From Euptelea pleiosperma (taxonomy: Eukaryota > Streptophyta > Magnoliopsida > Ranunculales > Eupteleaceae): 64,000 bases of DNA. The translations under genes and the position numbers were made by a program. Where the stretch lies: contig CM068552.1 of assembly GCA_035048495.1 (NCBI GenBank), forward strand, positions 23,004,154 through 23,068,153. The letters run 5' to 3'. A model generated the notes under the pieces. The model was not told where the DNA came from. It did no database searches and worked only from the letters and a program-made list of their open reading frames with translations. Position 1 is the stretch's first letter, and each line of letters opens with the position of its first letter. Below are positions 46,649-57,979 of this stretch, in pieces.

Positions 46649-49600
46649 TTGTTATTTGTTGTTTGTGACGCAGCTATGCCGACGTCAGATGCATCCGGAG
46701 CCTCAGATGTGGTCTCCAGGCCTACCGGCCCCCCAGTTTCAGCCCCTACTCCATATGAAAACCCTGTGTTGCAGATCACCACTATCAAGCTGGCTGGAAA
46801 AAATTATTTGGAATGGTCTAGGGCTGCCAAGATGTTTATCAGTGGCCGTGGAAAACAAGGATATCTTACTGGCCGTCTAGTGGCCCCTAAAGAGGATGAC
46901 CCCGAGTTTGAGAAATGGGAATCGGGCAATTTGACCGTTATGTCGTGGCTTCTTAACTCTATGGAGCCCCACATCAGTCGAGGATTCCTATTTCATACTA
47001 CTGCAAAGGAGATCTGGGACTCTGCATCTCAGACCTATTCCCAACAAAAGAATGTTGCTCGTGTGTATCAGTTGCGCCAGAGCATTGCCACTCTTCGTCA
47101 AGGAGACTTGCCTTTAGCCGAGTATTTTGCTAAGCTTCGTAGCATGTGGGAGGAGCTTGATTATTATCAAGTTTTTACCCCTGCCTGTACCACAGATGGT
47201 AAGGCATATCGCATGTTGGTGGATCAGAACAGGATATATGAGTTCCTTGCTGGCTTGAATGCTGATTTCGAGTTAGCCCGTGTCCAGTTGCTTAGTAAAG
47301 ATGATTTACCCTCGTTTAACCAAGTATACGCCTATGTTCAAAGTGAAGAAAGTCGCAGAGATGTCATGTCTCATCTTCCCAAACATGAAAAGTCTGCCCT
47401 GGCTGCAGTTTCATTATCACAGAAACCACCACAGCATCGCCCTAAAGGTCCTCCACCTACTTGTGCTCATTGTGGCAAGAAAGGCCACAGTCAAGATAAA
47501 TGCTGGAGTCTTCATATGTGTGAGGGGTGTGGAAAGAAGGGCCATAGTAAAGAAAAATGTTGGAATATTGTTGGACGACCCCCGCAGTCGTCCCTGCCGT
47601 CGTCACGCGCACCTCCCACTGCCCACAGCGTTGCTATGGATACTCCTACAGATCCATCCCCTTCCTCGGACACACCACCAGTTACTATTTCTCGAGAGGA
47701 GCTCGAGAATATACGGCGCTTTATGGCCCACTTGGATGGACCTTCGGCCACTTCTGCATTTGCCCAGTCAGGTACCATCAGTTCTGCCCATCATGTTTCC
47801 GCCTCTACTTCTTCCTCACCCTGGATTATTGATTCGGGGGCTTCAGAGCATATGACGGGTATGTCTACCTTATTTTCTTCCTATTCTGTGGGTTCTGGGG
47901 CTGATAAAGTCCGCATCGCAGATGGCACCCTTTCCTCTGTCTCTGGGAAAGGTCGTGTCATAGCTACATCTGAGATTTCTTTATCCTCTGTCCTTCATGT
48001 TCCCAAGTTTGATACTAACCTGCTTTCTGTTAGCTCTCTTACAAAAACCCTGAATTGTTGTGTCACTTTCTTTCCTTCTCATTGTGTGTTTCAGGACTTG
48101 GTCACGAGGAGGACGATTGGCACTGGACGTGAAGTGAATGGTCTCTATCTCCTAGATGCGTCTCCCACAGTTCCAGCAGCGTTGCAGTCTCGTAGTCATA
48201 ATAATAGTTTCAATAAGGAGCAGCTACTGTCTTGGCATGCTCGTCTTGGTCATGTGTCTTTTCCATATTTACGTCTCTTATTTCCTGCATTGTTTCAGTC
48301 TGTATCGCTGTCTGAACTTCATTGTGAAGTGTGTGCTCTGTCCAAGCACACTCGTTCTGTTTTCCCACCACGGGGTAATAAAAGCAATGTTATTTTTGAT
48401 TTGATTCATTTTGATGTTTGGGGCCCGTCCCCGGTTACTTCCATTTTTGGTTATCGCTACTTTGTCTCGTTTGTGGATGATTTCTCTAGGTGCACATGGA
48501 TATTTGTTATGAAATCTAAAGATGAAGTGTTTTCTATCTTCCAGAACTTCCACAAACTAATCCTTACCCAGTTTGGAAAGTGTATAAAAGTTCTCCGATC
48601 TGATCAAGGGGGGGAGTACATGTATGGGGGGTTGAAGTTGTACTTGGCAGAGCATGGTATTGAGCATCAAAATTCATGTGTGTTCACCCCGCAACAAAAT
48701 GGGGTGGCTGAAAGAAAAAATCGACATCTACTGGAAGTGGTTCGTTCTCTCCTTTTGTGGTATAATGTTCCCAAAACTTATTGGTCTGATGCCGTGCTTC
48801 TTGCCGCCTTTCTCATCAACCGTATGCCGTCTCGGTCTCTTCAGTTCCACACTCCTTATCAGTTCCTTCGTCCCTCTAGTCCTCCATTTGCGGTTCCTCC
48901 GAAAATCTTTGGCTGTGTTTGTTACGTCCATATCCTTGGCCCTCATCGGACAAAGTTGGACCCTAAAGCACTTAAATGTGTGTTCTTAGGGTACTCCTCA
49001 AGCTTGAAGGGGTATAAATGCTATCATCCTCCCACACGAAGGAGGTTTGTTACTATGGATGTCACTTTTCTAGAATCGGCTCCTTTTTTTTCCGCTGCTA
49101 GCCCTGCCGATCCTCAGGGGGAGAGTAGTTGGTGTGAGGAACGGCATGTGACCCCTGTTTTGCCCGTGACATTAGATGATCCAGTTATTGATACTATTAT
49201 GCATGACAGAGACACTAGCAAGCAGGGGGAGCTGCAAGTCTATACTCGTCGTAGAGTAAGGGAGACAAAGACCATTCTTGAATGTCAAGGTCAAGACTCC
49301 TCCTCACTGGATCCAGGTAATTCCTCATTTGGTTCCCCTTTGGTTTCCCCTTCTTTATGTGATAGTAGTTCCGATCTTCCTATTGCTCTTCGGAAAGGGA
49401 AGAGATCCTGTACTCAACACCCTATTGCTAATTTTGTTTCCTATGATAACTTATCACCATCCTACAAATCTTTTGTTACCTCCCTGTCCTCTGTTACTCT
49501 TCCTTCTTCTGTCACAGAGGCTCTAGCACAACCCAGATGGAATGAGGCGATGGTTGAGGAAATGAACGCACTGGAAAAAAATAACACATGAGAACTGGTT

Positions 49601-51037
49601 CGGTTACCACAGGGCAAGAAGCCGGTTGGATGTAAGTGGGTCTATACAGTGAAATGCAAACCGGATGGATCTGTGGATAGATACAAGGCACGGCTGGTGG
49701 CTAAGGGCTATTCTCAGACATATGGTATTGACTACAAGGAGACATTCGCTCCTGTAGCCAAACTAAACTCTATTCGGGTTATTCTCTCACTCGCAGCAAG
49801 TCAGTCCTGGCCACTACTACAGCTCGATGTTAAGAATGCATTCCTCCATGGTGACTTGAAGGAAGAAGTTTATATGCTCCCCCCTCCGGGGTTCCGGGTG
49901 TCTGATGACATGCAGAGAGTGTGTAAGTTGAAGAAAACTCTGTATGGTTTGAAACAGTCACCAAGAGCATGGTTTGAAAGATTCAGTGGAGCAGTTAAAC
50001 AATTGGGATACAACCAGGGTCAGGCAGACCACACACTCTTTATCAGACGAGTAGGGGGGACTACGACTATCCTAATTGTGTATGTGGACGACATTATTGT
50101 CACAGGGAACTGTACAACAGAAATTTCCAGACTTAAGAGCTTCTTGGCAGCTGAATTTGAAATTAAGGATCTAGGCACCTTAAAGTACTTCTTGGGCATT
50201 GAGGTTGCAAGATCGAATGAGGGGATATACATATGCCAGAGGAAATATGTATTGGATTTACTTCAGGATACAGGCATGTTGGGGGCACGACCTGTTGATA
50301 CCCCGATTGAAGCAAACCATCGGCTAGATGGTCAATCAGGAGAACTCCTTGAGGATGTGGGTAGCTTTCAGAGACTCGTGGGACGCCTCATCTACCTAGC
50401 TCACACACGACTGGATATTGCATATGCCGTGAGTGTGGTGAGCCAGTACATGCACGCGCCTCGCACACCGCACTTGGAAGCTACTAACCGTATCTTGAGA
50501 TACTTGAAGTCATCCCCAGGGAAGGGATTGTTATTTCGTCGTCATGGGCATACGAGGGTTGAAGGCTTTAGTGATGCAGATTGGGCTGGTGCCCAAGATG
50601 ATAGACGGTCTACTTCAGGCTATTGCACATTTGTGGGAGGCAATCTAGTAACCTGGAGGAGCAAGAAGCAGCAAGTGGTAGCTCGGTCAAGTGCGGAAGC
50701 CGAATTCCGATCTATGGCCCATGGTCTGTGTGAGCTACTATGGCTCAAAATTTTACTTAGGGAGCTAGGTTTCCCGATTGAAGGATCTATGTCGTTATAT
50801 TGTGACAACAAGGCGGCCATAAGCATTGCACATAATCCCGTGCAACATGATAGAACAAAGCACATCGAAGTGGATAGACATTTCATTCGCGAGAAAGTTA
50901 CTTCGGCAGTAATCTGTACACCATTCGTGCCTACGTCAGAACAAGTGGCTGATGTTCTCACCAAAGGTGTTGCGGTTGCTCAATTTCGGGCTTGTTTGGA
51001 CAAGTTAGGCATGATCGATATTCATGCACCAACTTGA
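46649..51037 (+). pseudogene. Copia-4 gag-pol, complete but for one in-frame TGA
   Basis: Open from ATG 46649 (alternative ATG 46676, MPTSDASGAS) to TGA 49589-49591, and the same frame resumes to 51037. Gag with TIKLAGKNYLEWSRAAKMF; two zinc knuckles in tandem (CAHCGKKGHSQDKC and CEGCGKKGHSKEKC); protease [20 protein letters not shown]; integrase with HFDVWGPSP, VLRSDQGGEY and [13 protein letters not shown] with [19 protein letters not shown] and YVDDIIVTGN; RNase H with SGYCTFVGGNLVTWRSKKQ and LYCDNKAAISIAHNPVQHD. The stop replaces the Trp of the conserved WELV block before RT (copia-3 keeps it). It would truncate the product after integrase, before RT. Confidence 0.92.
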
Positions 51038-51044
51038 GGGGGAG

Positions 51045-51232
51045 TGTTGTCAGTATGAGGGAGAATATAATATAAGATATATGGTGGGTGGAGATATTAA
51101 TGTGGGTGTAATTGTTTTGACCTAGTAATATAAATAATATTGTGGGACGTTGGTAGATTTAACTCTCCAACGCTTTCCCTTCTTCTTTTTCTCTCTTCTT
51201 CTCCTTTCTTCCTGAAACCCTAAAATTCTACT
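51045..51232 (+). repeat. 3' LTR of copia-4
   Basis: 188 bp, one mismatch to the 5' LTR in the CT-rich stretch (CTCCTTTCTTCC against CTCCTCTCTTCC). Confidence 0.95.
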
Positions 51233-51237
51233 GCCTC

Positions 51238-52391
51238 CTCCTGGATTCACTCCACCAGGACAAAGTAGCAAGGTGTGTAGACTGAAGAAAGCCCTCTATG
51301 GGCTTAAACAATCTCCAAGGGCATGGTTCGAGAGATTCACCTTAGCCGTGAAGAAGCTGGGTTACACTCAAAGTCAGGCCGATCACACCCTATTTGTGAA
51401 GCATCAAGGGAAGAACACCACTGCCCTCATTGTTTATGTTGATGACATCATTCTCACAGGGAATGATGCAGCAGAGGTAGCCAAGTTGAAGCTTCAGTTA
51501 GCGGAGGAGTTTGAAACCAAAGATCTAGGACCTCTCAAATACTTCCTAGGCATCGAAGTTGCAAGATCCAGTCAGGGGATCTTCATCTCTCAGAGGAAGT
51601 ATGTCTTAGACTTGTTACAAGACTCAGATAGGTTGGGTACCAAACCAGTGGAAACTCCTATAGAGCAGAATCACCAGCTAGCAGATGCCAGTGGTGAACT
51701 CCTACAGGATGTAGGGAGCTTTCAGAGACTAATTGGGCGATTGATCTATCTCTCCCTGACTCGACCCGACATTGCCTATGCAGTGAGTGTGATCAGTCAG
51801 TATATGCACTCACCCAGAGGTGTTCATTTAGAGGCAGCACATCGGATCTTGAGGTATCTTAAGTCAGCCCCTGGTAGAGGTCTTCTGTTTGAGAAGAATG
51901 GCCACATGCGTATAGAGGCTTATACCGATGCAGACTGGGCAGGGGCCAAAGATGATCAGAGATCCACTTCTGGATATTGCACCTTTGTTGAGGGCAATCT
52001 GGTCACCTGGAGAAGCAAGAAGCAACCTGTTGTTGCCAGATCTAGTGCAGAGGCCGAATTCAGAGCAATGGCTCATGGCTTGTGTGAGATGCTTTGGTTG
52101 AAAGTGTTGGTTGCTGAACTTGGTTTCCCAGTTTCTGGATCTGTGAGCTTATATTGTGACAACAAGGCCGCCATCAGCATTGCTCACAATCCCGTTCAGC
52201 ATGATCGTGCCAAACACATTGAGGTGGACCGACACTTCATTAGAGAGAAGATTATCTCTGGGGCAGTGTGCACCCCATTTGTGAAGACTGATGAACAGGT
52301 TGCAGATGTTTTCACGAAGGGAGTTCCCAGTTGGCAACTCCATAAGTGCTTGTGCAAGTTGGGCATGAGAGATATTTATGCACCAACTTGA
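51238..52391 (+). pseudogene. Copia-3 gag-pol, 3' part (rest of RT, RNase H)
   Basis: Continues the copia-3 frame on the far side of copia-4 (reading frame is preserved across the insertion once the 5-bp duplication is discounted). Carries KALYGLKQSPRAWFERF, the RT catalytic YVDDIILTGND, KYFLGIEVARS, and RNase H with SGYCTFVEGNLVTWRSKKQ, SSAEAEFRAMAHGLCEMLW, LYCDNKAAISIAHNPVQHD and HIEVDRHFIREK, ending TGA at 52389-52391 just before the polypurine tract. No stop or frameshift was seen. Confidence 0.93.
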
Positions 52392-52398
52392 GGGGGAG

Positions 52399-52627
52399 TG
52401 TTATCATATACGTAGAAATACGTATTTTATATGTATCGGGGGTAGTTCTGTAAATACCCCCTTGAGGGGTATATTTGTCTTTTGTATTTGGGACTTACAT
52501 AAATAAGATTTATGGAGTCATTGTGAAAACACACAATGACATCCTCTCTTCCCCTTTCTCTCTTTTCCTTCTCTCTTTCTCTTATACTGTGAAACCCTAA
52601 TCCAAACCCTAATTCTATAATTCAACT
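52399..52627 (+). repeat. 3' LTR of copia-3
   Basis: 229 bp, one mismatch to the 5' LTR by eye. It directly follows the polypurine tract and ends at the CTATA duplication. Confidence 0.95.
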
Positions 52628-54959
52628 CTATATAGGTGGAAGGAAATTTATCAATACGGCAATTCAAGATGTTAGCCAAACCCTCCAAATCTTCGACCTC
52701 TCCAATGCCAAACAATTTGCTTTTGTTGAGATTCACCCGAAGGCTTGAAACCGCCTCAAAACAAAGCAAGGTTCCTTTAAGGAATCTCAACTGAGATAAT
52801 TCCGGGGCTAGGAAGATAAGAATGTCATCGACGAACTGGAGGTAAGATATAGTGGGAGCCTCTGAGGCCACCTCGAAACCCTCCATCTCTCCCAGAGACA
52901 CCGCTTTAGATATCATTTGACTTAAGGCCTCCGCCACCATAATGAATAAAAAGGAGGATAAAGGATCACCTTGGCGCAACCCTCTTGAGCTCTTGAAATA
53001 GCCCGCAGGAGAGCTGTTGACTAGGATGGAGAAGGAAGCCGGCGAAATACACTTCTAAATCCACTTTCTCCATCTTGCCCAGAATCCTATTCTCCCGAGA
53101 AGGTAATCGAGAAAACCCCAATTAACGTGGTCGTATGCCTTCTCCATGTCGACCTTACAAACTATACCCGGTTGTCGTGACTTAATTCTCGAATCAATAC
53201 ATTCATTGGCAATAAGAACTCCGTCAAGAATTTGTCGCCCTCTCACAAACGCACCTTGATTAGGAGATATCACTGAGGAAAGAACTTCTCTAAATATGAA
53301 AGCAAGGACCTTTGCTAAGATTTTGTAGACACTACCCACCAAACTGATTGGGCGATAGTCCGAGATATCCTCCGCTCCCGTGACCTTAGGGATCATGGCT
53401 ATAAAGGTACTGTTGGAGGGGAAGTCCAAGAAACCTTCTTCTTGAAATTCCACCACCATCTTCATAAAATCGGCACCAATGATCTCCCAGCACTATTTGT
53501 AAAAGGCTATAGTGAAACCATTTGGCCCCGGAGCCTTATCATGGGCCAGAACGGAAAGAACATGAACCACCTCATCCTCAGAAATTGGTCTCTCCAACCT
53601 TTCTCTATCCTCCGTACTAATTTGATCAAATTGAAGCCCCTTCAATAGAGGCCTGTAGGAAGCCGACTCAGTGTACATATCGGAGTAGAACTCAACCACA
53701 CCTTTTCTAATGCTGTCTTCGTCCTCCTTTATATCTCCCTTGATACAGAGACGGGAAATATAATTCCACCTTCTATTGGCGTTGGCCACCTTGTGAAAGA
53801 ATTTCGTATTTTGGTCTCCCTCCTTGAGCCATCTAATCCTAGACTTCTGTTTCCAACTGATTTCTTCCATCTTCACCAGATGCTGATACTCCCCCTTCAA
53901 GTTAGTTCTCTCCAGCTGTTCTTCCAAAGAAAGGTCGACCCCTTCCTCCTTCTTGTCAATCAAAGCTATCTTGTTAAGCACTAAGCCTTTCTTGTGGTCT
54001 AATCGCCCAAACACCTCCCGATTCCACAGCTTGATTCTCTCTTTAAGCGCCTTGAGCTTGCACCTAAAGGACACCCCCGCCTTCCCATCACTAGAAAAGG
54101 AGCCCCACCATTCCCCCACCTTGGCCTTGAATTGAGGATTACTCCACCACATGTTTTCAAACCGAAAAGAAGTTGGCCTAGATCTGAAACCCCCGCATCC
54201 TAGAAGCAATGGAGTGTGATCCGACGCCGGTCTCGGGATTGCAACCAGAGAAACGTCTTGGAAATGATCTTCCCAATTGGGAGACACAAGGAACTTGTCC
54301 AATTTACAAAGAGTTGGGCAAGCTTGGTTGTTGGTCCACGTGAATTTGGCTCCTCCCATAGGAATCTCCATGAGAGCATTCCTATTAATGAAATCCCCAA
54401 AATCTCTCATACTTTTGGTTATCCTCCCTCCTCCGTTCTTCTCTTGTGGGTAACGGATGACATTAAAGTCACCTCCTATACACCACGGATCATCCCATAA
54501 CCCAGCTATATCGTCCAACTCTTCCCAAAATTGATCTCTGCCCCTGCTATCCGAAGGACCATAAACCCCTGTGAGGATCCACCACAATTGCTCCCCCACA
54601 CATCTGCATCTAATGGAGACTGAGAAAGCTCCGATCAGAGCATCTTTCACCTCAAGGTAACTCCTGTCCCAGACTACAATAATACCTCCAGACGTCCCAA
54701 TTGCTAGCTGAACATGCCACCCTTAATCCCCCGTACCACAGATGTCCTTAATATCACTGGCCTCCACCTTGTCCAGCTTCGATTCTTGGAGAATAATCAC
54801 CTTCACTCCCCATCTTCTGAAAAGACTCTTCGCAACAGCTCTTCTATCTCTATTCCCCAACCCCCTTATGTTCCACGACATAATATTGAGCTTCATTGAT
54901 CAACTATCTTCTTCCACCCACTACGTCGACTCTTGTACACCATGGATTCTCCAGAATTG

Positions 54960-57420
54960 AAGGGGCATTCCAAACGTTTAATCTCTCTAGGCACTCTATT
55001 AAACTTTATCAGAGATAGAGGCTCACTCCTAGCCTCTGAGCCCTCATTTCCTGACTTCTCCCTTGCTGAAACTCGTCCTCCTGCCCCGAACCCCACTTGA
55101 GTCCCCATTCTTATACCCATTGTCCCTCAAACGACTCAAGCTCCTACCCTTTTGGCTTAAATCGATTTGTTTCAGAGGTCTAACTGACTCCTTTGTAGCT
55201 CCCATCATGGAAAGAAGTAAGCTTTTGACCTCTTCTTCATGTCCTTTGAAAGATAAGCCCAGAGATTCCCCCAGTTTGAGAATATTACAATTGAACCAAG
55301 TATTAAGATCATTATCCAGCGAATTAATCGACGCGATAGGTCTGGTGATTACGTTGTTTCCGAACTTGTTTAGTAGCAACCACAACCCCTCCTACTCCCT
55401 AACTGGTTTGACCTGAGTACTGGTTGATGATTTTAAGCCTCCTGACAAAGGAATCCCTGGGGTTTTGTTGAATTGAGTTAGAATCCCCGAACACGTCTCT
55501 GAAATCCCCTCTCTGGTTCTGCTAGTGCGATCAGTTCCGATTTGGTTCCGAAAAGTTTTCCCTTCCTGGTTGTCGATTCCTGAATTCCCAACACCCATCT
55601 TGAAGTACGGAGCGCTGCTAGATCCTTTCTCCCAATTCCCAAATTGCAAAATGCTCTCAAATTGGGCAGGCGATAACAAAGAAAATCCAAGAGAAAATGT
55701 GAGAGGAAGGAGAGGTTCAGAGATAGGCTTCTTACCTTTGGAGTCACAGATATTCTTCAGAGATCTAGTACTGGTCCTACCTGATGCTCCAGTTGATTTC
55801 GAAGGGGAATGATTAATCGTCGAAGCTCGTTGTCCCTCTGGATGAGAGGTGTAGGATGAATAGGCAGAGGAAATAGGTCTGTCCTTATTAAAGAGTTGGG
55901 TCCGCATCCGACCCGACAACCCATATCCTCACTGATATTTCCTGATTCTTCTCCTAGACCTGCCTAACCACGCCGTCCGAATTCTCAAACGAAAGGATCC
56001 CATGTTCCCCTTTCTATTGTAAGGCTCGTTGTGTCCTTTCTTATGGTCCCTCCACGTGTATGGTTGGGGATTGTTCCCGCGTAACTTAACGTCTGACCGA
56101 GAATCGACTTTAGGTTTAAAACTCAAATGCGCAGGTTTTCCCCTGCCATCTATCGACTGCATGCCATGCCTAGGCCTGCAACTCCCCTCCGTAGGTACTG
56201 CTGCTTTCTCCCTTACGTAACCTTCCTTAGGGTGTACGGTGACACCCTCCGGTGGATCACTGGTGAGAAGCTCCTCCGCACTCGACGGCTCCCCCCTTCT
56301 TCCTCCACCCCAGGTCTCCCTACTACAGCTGGGGTTTTTATCACAATGGAGATTCTGGCTTCTATCCCCTTCTTTAGCTGATGGCCAAACAACTGGTGTA
56401 GCCCTATCGATGGATATATCTAGGCTGACTAAATAAGAAGTATCTCCGTCCTGAACGGCGACGGTTCTAGGAATATCTTTCGCCTCGCCTCCTACCTTCA
56501 ACTAGAGGGCACTCAAATCCGTTCCCGCTGTTGAGGCGATGTCTACATCCACCAGACCTCCCATCCTCCCTCCGATTTGTTCGAACATCTTTCTGTTCTA
56601 CAAGTGAAAAGGCAATCCCCGGACCAAGATCCATACCGGAGAAGAAGACCAATACGAGGAGATCGCGTAAAGAGGGTCACCATCTACTCAGGTAGATAAT
56701 ATTGTAACCCACCCTTATGGACGTCAGATTGCACAAAAAAACCAATGTTTCCCGATCATCTGCAAAGAGAAGCCTTCTTTTATCTCCACAAGGAATGAGA
56801 TAAAAGAGATTCGAAGCTCCTGAGATCCATGTCAACGCAATTGCGATGTCCTCCCAGTTGGAATCTCTAGATGAAGACTCACAAATCACCGCGTATGACC
56901 ACCTCTCCTCAGTCCATCTATCAAAACTGGCTGCAATAGTGTTGGAGATTGTAGTTTCCTGAAGATTCTTCTCCTCCGTGGTCGATTGATTCCTCCCTCT
57001 CCTTCCATCTCGAAGAGAAACCTTCTGGACCTCCGTCCTAGCAGCCGAGTAACGAAGGATAGTAGAGAGACAGTTCACCACCGAAGACCAACCTTCGCTG
57101 TTCGACCCTTCTGGAAAGCAGAAAACCAGGTTCCTACCTCTGGTAGTGAACTCTGCCAGCTGGACAAAGTTACCCTTTCCGTTCTTCCTCACTTCAGCTA
57201 TGAAAGTCCTGCTCTGCACCACCGTCTTCCTCCTGATACCCCTCAATGCCTTAGCCTTAATTGCCTCCTCGAACAGGTCCACCAACCAAAGCCCGACCAC
57301 GGCTGGAACATCTGCCTCTTCCACCCACCGTTTGCCTTCTTCCCTGATGCGAATCAACGAACTTCCTCCTTTGCTGATCAGGGAGAAGGCAAAAGATTTC
57401 GCCCCAACTTTAACCTTCAT
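54960..57420 (-). pseudogene. LINE-A ORF1 (RNA-binding protein), broken
   Basis: Starts MKVKVGAKSFAFSLISKGG at 57420. The first 250 codons resemble the N-terminal domain of Vitis-type L1 ORF1 proteins (a KRWVEE-type segment, RNGKGNFVQLAEFTTRGRN, CFPEG). After a stop at 56677, another frame carries an RGLPFHL block near 56600, usual for DUF4283-type L1 ORF1, then basic low-complexity sequence to about 55000 in shifting frames. It would bind LINE RNA in the RNP; as it stands it cannot be read through. Confidence 0.65.
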
Positions 57421-57590
57421 TAATCTCCTCCACTTTAACCTTCAACAATCATATCTCCGAATCAGATTTCTAAAAATAACTGTTTCATCGCCGGAAACTG
57501 ACGAACGGTCGGAAAGAGCAGAACTTTGGCAAGGAAAGGAGAATTTACCAGTGAATCAACGTATCTTTAAAGGGAAGGACCTTACTCATA

Positions 57591-57959
57591 GTTACATAAG
57601 ATTTACATGTTAAAAAAAACAACATAAAGAACAATATGATAGAATTCTCATAGCTGCAATAATGCGCATCTGAGGTCTTAGAGAGTGGACAGAATTACTT
57701 GATATCTTAAACGTAGTTTATAAGAAGTTCTAAGACATCAGGGTGGATGATTTGTTTAGTGATGGCAAATACAATCACAATTCAATTGCTAGAATTTGAA
57801 GATTATAAAAAAAGATGATGCCATAAAGTTGTGTTCCCAAATACATAGTAAGGTGTATGAGTGTATCAAAAGCTCCAGCTTGTACAGGATTAAGATATAC
57901 CCAATCCAATGTGGTTATGCAGATCTAGGTCAAGCTTATAGAGCTAGAGTATTCACTTG
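57591..57959. other. Spacer between two LINEs in head-to-head arrangement
   Basis: AT-rich intron sequence separating the 5' end of LINE-A (minus) from the 5' end of LINE-B (plus). Nothing else recognised. Confidence 0.4.
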
Positions 57960-57979
57960 GTTTAATAGAAGTTTGGCAT

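Larger units (their letters stand above)
45787..51232 (+). mobile_element. Copia-4: young Ty1/copia element nested in copia-3
   Basis: 5,446 bp, flanked by the exact duplication GCCTC (45782-45786, 51233-51237). Two 188-bp LTRs differ at one base by my count. It has a primer-binding site 45975-45986, a leader to about 46648, a Gag-Pol frame with a single in-frame stop, and polypurine tract GAGGGGGAG before the 3' LTR. LTRs and protein differ clearly from copia-3, so it is another family. It is the youngest insertion in this nest. Confidence 0.96.
41510..52627 (+). mobile_element. Copia-3: young Ty1/copia element, split by copia-4
   Basis: Flanked by the exact duplication CTATA (41505-41509, 52628-52632) inside LINE-A ORF2. 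It has two 229-bp LTRs differing at one base by my count, a primer-binding site (41739-41750), a non-coding leader to 42536, an uninterrupted Gag-Pol frame except for the copia-4 insertion, and polypurine tract GAGGGGGAG (52390-52398). Without copia-4 it is about 5.67 kb, normal for plant copia. Same family as copia-1. Confidence 0.96.
40201..54896 (-). pseudogene. LINE-A ORF2 (endonuclease-reverse transcriptase), split by copia-3
   Basis: Starts near 54896 with MKLNIMSWNIRGLGNRDRR, the apurinic-type endonuclease start; GGDFNVIR and SDHTPLLL endonuclease motifs follow (54450-54220). RT is at 53465-52640: [64 protein letters not shown] and the catalytic box as FVDD rather than the usual FADD. 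Beyond the copia insertion (41510-52627, duplication CTATA), 41496-40201 carries GLPLGAAYRSKELW, GLGIKHLKSLNATLLGKWL, the zf-RVT cysteines and ends in a TGA. In-frame stops: TAA near 54725, TAG after AFYK (53493), TAG after WRKWI (53055). Confidence 0.85.
39986..57590 (-). mobile_element. L1 LINE (LINE-A), near full length, split by copia-3
   Basis: Minus-strand L1 in LepA intron 2, with poly(A) tail at 39986-39997, ORF2 (EN, RT, zf-RVT), ORF1 and 5' leader. Without the copia insertion it is about 6.5 kb, close to full length for plant L1. Each coding region has a few stops, so it is inactive but not very old. The 5' edge (about 57590) is an estimate from where leader-like sequence ends; no flanking duplication was found. 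Confidence 0.85.

Noticed and set aside
40490..54960. Plus-strand open frames across LINE-A
   Set aside because: They are antisense shadows of ORF2; the minus-strand readings carry all conserved motifs.
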